Assembly: GCA_965279125.1 (NCBI GenBank)
Contig: CBDIHL010000044.1
Span: 186,001-250,000 of the forward strand
Direction: 5' to 3'
DNA: 64,000 bases
Source of the DNA: Dinoroseobacter sp965279125
GTDB taxonomy: Bacteria > Pseudomonadota > Alphaproteobacteria > Rhodobacterales > Rhodobacteraceae
Within the stretch, counting starts at the first letter, position 1. Each line of letters opens with the position of its first letter. Of this stretch, positions 44,082 through 50,685 are shown piece after piece. The notes under the pieces are model-generated. The model did no database searches, had not been told where the DNA came from, and was given only the letters and a program-made list of their open reading frames with translations. Both the position numbers and the translations under genes were made by a program.

Positions 44082-45513
44082 GATTTGGTTCAAGACCGAC
44101 AAAATCCTGATCGCCAACACATGGCGCGACGCCTCAGATTACCTAAACGTAGAAGACCCGTCGACCGGCGAAACCTTCACAAAAATCGCGCGCGGAACCG
44201 CATCTGATATCGACGATGCGGTCGCCAGCGCCCGGATTGCGCTTGATGGTGAATGGGGCAAACTGACCGCTCTGGAGCGTGGACGGCTGTTAACCAATTT
44301 GGGGCGGCTCGTTAACGAAAACATCGAAGCCCTCGCGGTGATCGAGGCGCATGACGTTGGCAAACCGCTCAGCCAAGCGCGCGCCGACGCCATCGCATTG
44401 GCCCGCTATATGGAGTTTTACGGAGGGGCCGCCGACAAAGTCATGGGCAGCACGATCCCCTATCTGGACGGCTATACCGTCTATACTTTGCGCGAACCGC
44501 ACGGCGTCACTGGCCATATCGTTCCGTGGAATTATCCGATGCAGATCATCGGGCGGTCGGTCGGGGCGGCCTTGGCGATGGGCAATGCCTGCGTTTTGAA
44601 ACCCGCCGAGGAAGCGTGTCTGACCGCGCTCGCCTTCGCGGATCTTGCGCTGAAGGCCGGGTTTCCACCGGGCGCGCTGAATGTCGTTCCGGGTCTGGGC
44701 GAAGAGGCCGGGGCCGCGTTGTCCGCCCATCCCGGCATTGATCATCTGTCGTTCACGGGCTCGGTCGGGGTCGGCGCGCTGGTTCAGGCCGCGGCCGCGC
44801 CCAACATCGTGCCCGTCACGCTAGAGCTTGGCGGCAAATCCCCACAAGTCGTGTTCGACGATGCCGATCTTGACGCTGCTTTGCCGTTTTTGGTTAACGC
44901 AGGCATTCAAAATGCAGGTCAAACCTGTTCTGCGTCCTCACGTATCCTTGTCCAGCAAGGGATCTATGATGCGGTGCGCACGCGCATGGCGGAGGCCTAT
45001 CGCAGTCTAACGGTCGGCCCCGCCATGGCAGATATGCGCGTCGGGCCGCTGATTTCAGCGCGGCAAAAAGAAATCGTCGCAGGCTTTCTGAGCCAAGCGC
45101 CCGACGCAATTATGGCCACCGGAACCCTGTCGGACCAAGCCCAGTCCACCGGCCATTTTGTGACCCCGCACCTGCTGGACGGCTTGACCCCTGATCACCC
45201 ACTCGCCCGCAATGAAATCTTCGGCCCGGTCCAGGTTTTGCTGCCCTTTCAAGACGAAGCCGAGGCGACCGCGATCGCGAACAGCACCGAGTTTGGCCTT
45301 GTCGCCAGTGTCTGGACCCGCGATGGCGCGCGCCAAATGCGCATGGCCAAGCGCCTTCATGCAGGTCAGGTCTTCGTCAACAATTACGGGGCTGGTGGCG
45401 GGGTCGAGCTGCCCTTCGGAGGGGTCGGGAAATCTGGTCATGGCCGGGAAAAGGGGTTCGAGGCGCTCTATGGATTCTCGCAAGTCAAAACCATCGCCAG
45501 TTTTCATGGTTAA
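44071..45513 (+). CDS. NAD-dependent aldehyde dehydrogenase
   Basis: A 480-residue single-domain aldehyde dehydrogenase. The cofactor and catalytic residues are complete: VPWNYPMQ near residue 151, the base glutamate in LELGGKSP near 252, and the nucleophile in GQTCSASSR near 287. It resembles betaine/aminoaldehyde dehydrogenases. GGAGAG lies just before the ATG at 44071, inside the end of the ATPase gene. As last gene of a transporter operon it probably oxidises an aldehyde derived from the imported compound. The stop codon is embedded in GGTTAAC. Confidence 0.9.
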   Translation: MLDEIWFKTDKILIANTWRDASDYLNVEDPSTGETFTKIARGTASDIDDAVASARIALDGEWGKLTALERGRLLTNLGRLVNENIEALAVIEAHDVGKPLSQARADAIALARYMEFYGGAADKVMGSTIPYLDGYTVYTLREPHGVTGHIVPWNYPMQIIGRSVGAALAMGNACVLKPAEEACLTALAFADLALKAGFPPGALNVVPGLGEEAGAALSAHPGIDHLSFTGSVGVGALVQAAAAPNIVPVTLELGGKSPQVVFDDADLDAALPFLVNAGIQNAGQTCSASSRILVQQGIYDAVRTRMAEAYRSLTVGPAMADMRVGPLISARQKEIVAGFLSQAPDAIMATGTLSDQAQSTGHFVTPHLLDGLTPDHPLARNEIFGPVQVLLPFQDEAEATAIANSTEFGLVASVWTRDGARQMRMAKRLHAGQVFVNNYGAGGGVELPFGGVGKSGHGREKGFEALYGFSQVKTIASFHG

Positions 45514-45575
45514 CGCTCCTCGTTAACCATTCCGTAAACCTTAACAGCCAAGCATGGCGTTGAATTAAGGTTAAC
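45508..45575 (+). promoter_or_regulatory. Cluster of TTAAC motifs (CtrA-like half-sites) before comM
   Basis: The 75-base gap and the end of the preceding gene hold GGTTAAC (45508), TTAACCAT (45523-45530), CTTAAC (45540) and TTAAGGTTAAC (45565-45575). TTAACCAT is the short CtrA motif of alphaproteobacteria. A full TTAA-N7-TTAA site is absent. In Rhodobacter capsulatus the competence genes including comM depend on CtrA, which makes this site plausible. Confidence 0.45.
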
Positions 45576-45588
45576 GGGAAAAGGTCCC

Positions 45589-47097
45589 ATGGTCGTGCGC
45601 GCCCACACAGTCGCATTCGAAGGGGTCGAGGCGCGCCCGGTCGAAGTGCAATGCGCGCTGTCGTCCGGCCTGCCCGCATTTACCATCGTCGGACTGCCCG
45701 ATAAGGCCGTGTCCGAAGCTCGGGAGCGGGTCCGCGCAGCCCTGATCAGCCTTGGCATGGCCCTGCCGGCCAAGCGCATCACCATCAATCTGTCGCCCGC
45801 CGATATGCCAAAAGAGGGCTCGCATTTCGATCTGCCGATCGCCCTCGCCCTGATGGCCGCGCTCGCCCTGATTCCCGCCGATGCCGTTGAAAACACGGTC
45901 GCTTTGGGGGAATTGTCCCTCGACGGAACGCTGATCCCGGTGATCGGCGCGCTTCCCGCCGCTCTGACCGCATCTGCCAGCGACCGCATGCTTTTATGCC
46001 CGACAAAATGCGGTGCCGAGGCCGCGTGGGTCACCCAAACGCAAGTGATCGGGGCAAGCTCGCTTCAAGCGGTGCTGCGCCATTACACCGGCGACGCGCC
46101 AATCGCCCCTGCGCAGCCGGGCGAGGCGGAACATATCTCAAATGCGCGAGACTTTTCGGACGTCAAAGGTCAAGGGAAAGCCAAGCGCGCACTCGAAATT
46201 GCCGCCGCAGGGCGTCATCATATCCTCATGGTCGGCCCGCCTGGATCGGGCAAATCCATGCTCGCCGCGCGCCTGCCCAGCATCTTACCGCAGCTCAGCC
46301 CCGCCGAAGCGCTCGACACCTCGATGATCCACTCGCTTGCCGGAACGATCAAAGATGGCGGCTTGTCGCGGACCGCCCCGTTTCAGGAACCGCACCATAC
46401 TGCCTCCATGGCCGCGATTGTTGGTGGTGGGCGCACCGCGAAGCCGGGCCAGATCAGCCTTGCTCATAACGGTGTGTTGTTCATGGACGAATTTCCCGAA
46501 TACCCGCGCGGCGTCTTGGAGACCTTGCGCCAACCCATTGAAACCGGGCAGGTTGTTGTCGCGCGCGCCAATGCGCATGTGCGCTATCCGTGCCGGTTCA
46601 TGCTGGTCGCCGCCGCCAATCCATGCCGCTGCGGGCATATGTTTGATGCGGCTCAGGCTTGCGGGCGCGCCCCAACCTGCGGTGCGGATTATCTAGGGAA
46701 GATTTCCGGGCCCTTGCTGGACCGGTTCGATCTGCGGATCGAGGTGCCTGCCGTCGCCCTTGATGATTTGGAAACTGCGCCCAGTGGCGACACCTCCACG
46801 CAGATTGCCGCCCGGATCAGCGCCGCGCGGCAGGTCCAAACGAAACGCTTTGAGGGTGCCGAAGCGCGCGTCAATGCCGAAGCCGAGGGGCATTTGCTGG
46901 AAGAAATCGCCGCGCCTGACGCAGATGGCAAAGCGCTTATCCGGTCTGCCGCCGACAAGTTTGGCCTGACCGCGCGCGGGTATCACCGCATTTTGCGCGT
47001 CGCGCGCACGATTGCCGATCTTGGCGGATCAGACCGGGTGGCGCGGTCGCACCTCGCCGAAGCCCTCGCCTATCGCCTTCCCGCGCAGCCGAGCTGA
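45589..47097 (+). CDS. comM: YifB/ComM family AAA ATPase
   Basis: A 502-residue protein with an N-terminal Lon-protease-like domain (about 1-165), a Mg-chelatase-like AAA+ ATPase with Walker A GPPGSGKSM near residue 215 and Walker B VLFMDEFPE near 300, and a C-terminal Mg-chelatase domain. A four-cysteine patch (CRCG, CGRAPTCG) near residue 347 is typical. ComM is a hexameric helicase promoting branch migration during natural transformation. In Rhodobacterales it is also needed to receive gene transfer agent DNA. Older annotation as a magnesium chelatase subunit reflects only the ATPase fold. Confidence 0.93.
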   Translation: MVVRAHTVAFEGVEARPVEVQCALSSGLPAFTIVGLPDKAVSEARERVRAALISLGMALPAKRITINLSPADMPKEGSHFDLPIALALMAALALIPADAVENTVALGELSLDGTLIPVIGALPAALTASASDRMLLCPTKCGAEAAWVTQTQVIGASSLQAVLRHYTGDAPIAPAQPGEAEHISNARDFSDVKGQGKAKRALEIAAAGRHHILMVGPPGSGKSMLAARLPSILPQLSPAEALDTSMIHSLAGTIKDGGLSRTAPFQEPHHTASMAAIVGGGRTAKPGQISLAHNGVLFMDEFPEYPRGVLETLRQPIETGQVVVARANAHVRYPCRFMLVAAANPCRCGHMFDAAQACGRAPTCGADYLGKISGPLLDRFDLRIEVPAVALDDLETAPSGDTSTQIAARISAARQVQTKRFEGAEARVNAEAEGHLLEEIAAPDADGKALIRSAADKFGLTARGYHRILRVARTIADLGGSDRVARSHLAEALAYRLPAQPS

Positions 47098-48042
47098 TCA
47101 GGCTGCCAATCGCGCCTCGATCGCGTCCCAAATCAGGCCCGCCCCATTGGTGCCGTCGAAGCGTTCAAGCTCTTGCAGGCCGGTGGGTGAGGTCAGGTTG
47201 ATCTCGGTCAGCCACTCGCCGATCACATCGATCCCGACAAACACTTGCCCACGCGCGCGCAAAACCGGACCCAAGCACTCGCAAATCTCGCGGTCGCGGT
47301 CGCTTAACTCGACCTTCTCAGGCCGCCCGCCGACATGCATGTTTGAGCGCGTCTCGCCCGCCGCAGGCACCCGGTTGATCGCGCCAATCGGCTCGCCATC
47401 CACCAAGATCACCCGCTTGTCACCTTGGGCAACCGCAGGCAAAAACTTCTGCGCAATCAAGGGCTCGCGGTTGATCGAGGCGAACAGCTCGTGCAGCGAA
47501 TTGAGGTTGCGATCGCTCTGGGGCAATCGAAAGACGCCCGCACCGCCATTGCCATAAAGCGGCTTGAGAATGATATCGCCATGCTCGGCCTTGAAGGCTT
47601 TCAACGTCTCGATCGAGCGCGCAATCGTTGTCGGCGGGGTCAGGTCCGGGAAATCGAGAACCATCAGCTTTTCAGGCGCGTTGCGCACCCAGAACGGATC
47701 ATTGACCACCAAGGTCGTGTCTTTCAGGCGGTCCAGCAGATGCGTCGTTGTAATGTAGCCCATGTCAAATGGCGGATCTTGGCGAAGCCACACAACATCG
47801 ACATCGGCCAGATCAATCACCGTCTCAGAACCAAAGGTTACGTGATCACCTTGCACCCGCTGCAAACGCGCCTGTCGCGCCCGCGCCGTGATGCGCCCAG
47901 CTTCATAAGCCAGATCATCAGGGTGATACGTGCTGACGGTCCACCCCCGTGATTGCGCCTCGAGCGCAAGCCGAAAAGAGCTGTCACCGTCGATATTGAC
48001 GGCCTCCATCGGGTCCATTTGAAAAGCGACATGTCCGGCCAT
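47098..48042 (-). CDS. gshB: Glutathione synthetase
   Basis: A 314-residue ATP-grasp enzyme that joins gamma-glutamylcysteine and glycine. The start FQMDPMEAVNIDGDSSFRLA is the family N-terminus, with LRQDPPFDMGYITTTHLLD near residue 88, ILKPLYGNGGAGVFR near 160, and FVGIDVIGEWLTEINLTSPT near the C-terminus. GGAGG precedes the ATG at 48042. The stop directly abuts the comM stop, with no intervening base. It lies in a leftward run with yraN and rsmI. Confidence 0.95.
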   Translation of the reverse strand: MAGHVAFQMDPMEAVNIDGDSSFRLALEAQSRGWTVSTYHPDDLAYEAGRITARARQARLQRVQGDHVTFGSETVIDLADVDVVWLRQDPPFDMGYITTTHLLDRLKDTTLVVNDPFWVRNAPEKLMVLDFPDLTPPTTIARSIETLKAFKAEHGDIILKPLYGNGGAGVFRLPQSDRNLNSLHELFASINREPLIAQKFLPAVAQGDKRVILVDGEPIGAINRVPAAGETRSNMHVGGRPEKVELSDRDREICECLGPVLRARGQVFVGIDVIGEWLTEINLTSPTGLQELERFDGTNGAGLIWDAIEARLAA

Positions 48043-48108
48043 AGCAGCACCTCCACCCCCGATGTGCCGCACGATCCTTCGACGCGCAAGCCGCAGGGCC
48101 AAATGAGG

Positions 48109-48504
48109 CTAGTGAAGCGAGACGTTTTCCATGACTTCAACCTGACCAAACGCATCCACCAAAGCGACATCGATGCGCAAATCCGTTTCCAACGGTAAAT
48201 CCTGCTTGGCCAGAAAATCGAGGCTGGACGACGCGATCCGCCCGATTTGGCGTTCCGTGATCTTCGACAAAGCCATCTCATGAGAGGTGCTGCATTTCAC
48301 CTCAACCATAACGAAACCGCCGTCTTTCTCAAAAATCAGGTCAATCTCGCCGGATGCACCGCGCCAGCGACGCGCTGCAACCTCATAGCCGCGCGCACTG
48401 TAGGTGTGTTCGACGCTTGCCTCGCCCGCCAAGCCAGATTGGTAGGCCCGCAAACCACGCAAAGCGCGCCGAGAGGGACTGTCAGCCGGGGCGTCAAACG
48501 GCAT
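48109..48504 (-). CDS. yraN: YraN family protein (UPF0102)
   Basis: A 131-residue protein with an endonuclease-like fold. The core residues are GASGEIDLIFEKDGGFVMVEVK, shortened here to note GEIDLI and VEVK, matching the D-ExK nuclease pattern. Its cellular role is not settled, although it often travels with rsmI and lpoA, as here and in E. coli. It lies three bases after the rsmI stop, so the two are co-transcribed. Confidence 0.9.
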   Translation of the reverse strand: MPFDAPADSPSRRALRGLRAYQSGLAGEASVEHTYSARGYEVAARRWRGASGEIDLIFEKDGGFVMVEVKCSTSHEMALSKITERQIGRIASSSLDFLAKQDLPLETDLRIDVALVDAFGQVEVMENVSLH

Positions 48505-48507
48505 CTA

Positions 48508-49374
48508 TCATCCTTTCGTCTCGCTGTCCGCATCCAAGGCCAAGGCCCGTTGATACACTTTACGGCGCGGCGCAGGCAGCGTTGCGGCCACCTCATCAAC
48601 CGCGTCCCGCACACTCTTATCACGCATTGCCACCGCAAGGGCGGCATCAATTGCATCGTCGTTAACAACCACGACACCGGGGCGATCAATCACCAACACA
48701 ATCTCACCCCTTGGCGCGTCAGCCTCCGCCCCATCACGCAGGTCCGCTAAAGTCCCGCGCCGCATCTGTTCGAACCGTTTCGTCAGCTCGCGCCCCATCC
48801 CGGCCGCGCGCTCGGCCCCCAACACCTCGCACAAATCATCTAACAATCCCCTAACGCGCTTGGCGGTCTCGAACATCACCAGCGTCGCCTTCATATCTGC
48901 CGCCTCGCGCAACCATTTCTGCCGCGCCCCCCCGGGCTTGGGCGCAAACCCCAGAAAGCAGAACCGATCCGTAGGCACCCCAGCCAGGGACAGCGCCGCC
49001 ACCACGCTGGATGCCCCCGGCACCACCGTCACGTTCAGCTCTGCCGCATGCAGCGCGCGCACCAACTCGAACCCCGGATCGGCAATCAAGGGCGAGCCCG
49101 CATCCGAGCAAAACGCCACCGACTTGCCCCCCGCCACCAGCGCCACGATCCCGGCCCGCGCCGCCTCTCCGCTGTGATCGTGGTGGGCGATCACCTGTCG
49201 GTCGCCCACAGGCACCCCGTGGATTTCCAGCAACCGGCGCAACGTGCGCGTATCCTCGGCCACCAGCACATCCGCCGCCCGCAACACATCGAGCGCGCGC
49301 AACGTGATGTCGCGCGCATTTCCGATGGGCGTGGCAACGAGGTAGACGCCCGGCTCCAGATCGTCACTGGTCAT
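48508..49374 (-). CDS. rsmI: 16S rRNA (cytidine(1402)-2'-O)-methyltransferase
   Basis: A 288-residue SAM-dependent methyltransferase of the tetrapyrrole-methylase fold that modifies C1402 in the ribosomal decoding centre. It has YLVATPIGNARDITLRAL near the start, VLVAEDTRTLRRLL, the SAM-binding FCSDAGSPLIADPG near residue 91, and PGASSVVAALSLAG near residue 118. GGAGGGG precedes the ATG. It is divergent from the LpoA-like gene, an arrangement also known from E. coli. Confidence 0.95.
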   Translation of the reverse strand: MTSDDLEPGVYLVATPIGNARDITLRALDVLRAADVLVAEDTRTLRRLLEIHGVPVGDRQVIAHHDHSGEAARAGIVALVAGGKSVAFCSDAGSPLIADPGFELVRALHAAELNVTVVPGASSVVAALSLAGVPTDRFCFLGFAPKPGGARQKWLREAADMKATLVMFETAKRVRGLLDDLCEVLGAERAAGMGRELTKRFEQMRRGTLADLRDGAEADAPRGEIVLVIDRPGVVVVNDDAIDAALAVAMRDKSVRDAVDEVAATLPAPRRKVYQRALALDADSETKG

Positions 49375-49500
49375 GGTTTATCCCCTCCAAAGGCCGCGCA
49401 GAAACCACGCGATTGGCTCTGTCTTGCCCGTTTACTTGAGCGCGCGAACCCCTTACCCTAACGCTATCTATTGTGTGTCCCCGGGGGGTAGAGGCGACTT

Positions 49501-50685
49501 ATGGGTATTTCGTTTAATTTTGCGCGCAGTGCGATGCGCCGACTGGCACTCGTTTTCGTGGGCCTTGTGGTGGCAGCCTGTCAACCGCTCAATTTCAACT
49601 TGCCGGGCTCTGGCCCGACCATCAACACCCGTGATCCGGTGCCCGTGGCGCTGCTTGTGCCTTATGGCTCGGGCGGGGCTGGCGAGGAAGGTCTTGCCCG
49701 CAGCCTGGAGAACGCCGCGCGTCTGGCAATTGCCGATCTGGATGGTGTGACCATCGACCTGCGCGTCTATCCAACAGGCGGCAACAGTGATCGCGCCGCC
49801 GCCGCTGCGGTCAAGGCCGTCAATGATGGCGCGAAAATCATCCTTGGTCCGGTCTTTGGCGATGCCGCCAATGCCGCCGGGCTTGCCGTGGCCAATGGCA
49901 ACGTGAATGTGCTGGCCTTCTCCAACAACACCCGCATCGCCGGTGGCAATGTCTTCGTGTTGGGCAACACATTCGAGAACACCGCAAGCCGCCTCGTCAG
50001 CTTCGGCGCCAGCCAGGGCAACACCCGCGTGCTGGTCGTGCATCCCAACACCACCGTTGGCGAAATCGGTCGCGATTCGGTCCTGTCTGCCCTGTCGCGG
50101 TCCTTGTCGGCGGCCAGCGTCGGCCAGGTCGGCTATGAAGCGTCTCAACAGGGCGTTGTCTCGGCGGTCTCGGCCATCGCAGACACCGCGCGCAACAATC
50201 AGGCGGATACGATCTTCTTCACCTCCGATACGCTTGGTGGGCTGCCCTTGCTGACCCAGATGCTGCCGGAAAACCGGATCTCACCCAGCGAGTTCCAGTT
50301 CATGGGCCTGACCCGCTGGGACATTCCCGCAGGCACGCTTGATCTGCCGGGCGTCCAGAATGGCCTGTTTGCCTTGCCGGATCCCGCGCTCGCCGCGCGG
50401 TTCTCGCAGCGCTACAATGCCGCCTATGGCAGCAACCCGCACCCGATCGCCGGTCTTGCCTATGATGGGATCGCCGCGATTGGCGCGTTGGTTGCATCGG
50501 GCAATGCCGGGGCTCTGACGCGCAGCGCACTGACCCAAAGCTCGGGCTTTCGCGGCGTGAACGGCGTGTTCCGTCTGCGCAGCGACGGCACGAACGAGCG
50601 CGCCCTAGCCGTGGCCCGCATCGCCAACCGGGCCGTGACCATCGTGTCACCCGCGCCAACCGGGTTTGGTCTTGCAGGCTTCTGA
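49501..50685 (+). CDS. Penicillin-binding protein activator (LpoA-like lipoprotein)
   Basis: A 394-residue periplasmic-binding-fold protein. The N-terminus ends in a lipobox, GLVVAAC, with the lipidated cysteine at residue 27, so it is anchored to a membrane facing the periplasm. The rest resembles the type 1 binding-protein fold of the LpoA C-terminal domain (KIILGPVFGDAANAAG near 120). In E. coli LpoA activates PBP1a in peptidoglycan synthesis; here the N-terminal TPR domain is missing, as is usual in alphaproteobacteria. GAGG lies six bases before the ATG. Its divergence from rsmI supports the assignment. Confidence 0.85.
   Translation: MGISFNFARSAMRRLALVFVGLVVAACQPLNFNLPGSGPTINTRDPVPVALLVPYGSGGAGEEGLARSLENAARLAIADLDGVTIDLRVYPTGGNSDRAAAAAVKAVNDGAKIILGPVFGDAANAAGLAVANGNVNVLAFSNNTRIAGGNVFVLGNTFENTASRLVSFGASQGNTRVLVVHPNTTVGEIGRDSVLSALSRSLSAASVGQVGYEASQQGVVSAVSAIADTARNNQADTIFFTSDTLGGLPLLTQMLPENRISPSEFQFMGLTRWDIPAGTLDLPGVQNGLFALPDPALAARFSQRYNAAYGSNPHPIAGLAYDGIAAIGALVASGNAGALTRSALTQSSGFRGVNGVFRLRSDGTNERALAVARIANRAVTIVSPAPTGFGLAGF

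Noticed and set aside
45508..45588. A full CtrA box (TTAA-N7-TTAA) before comM
   Set aside because: Distances between the TTAA units do not give the seven-base spacing; only the short TTAACCAT motif and half-sites are present.
45589..47097. Magnesium chelatase for bacteriochlorophyll synthesis
   Set aside because: Domain order (Lon-like, AAA, C-terminal Mg-chelatase domain) is that of YifB/ComM; no photosynthesis genes lie nearby.
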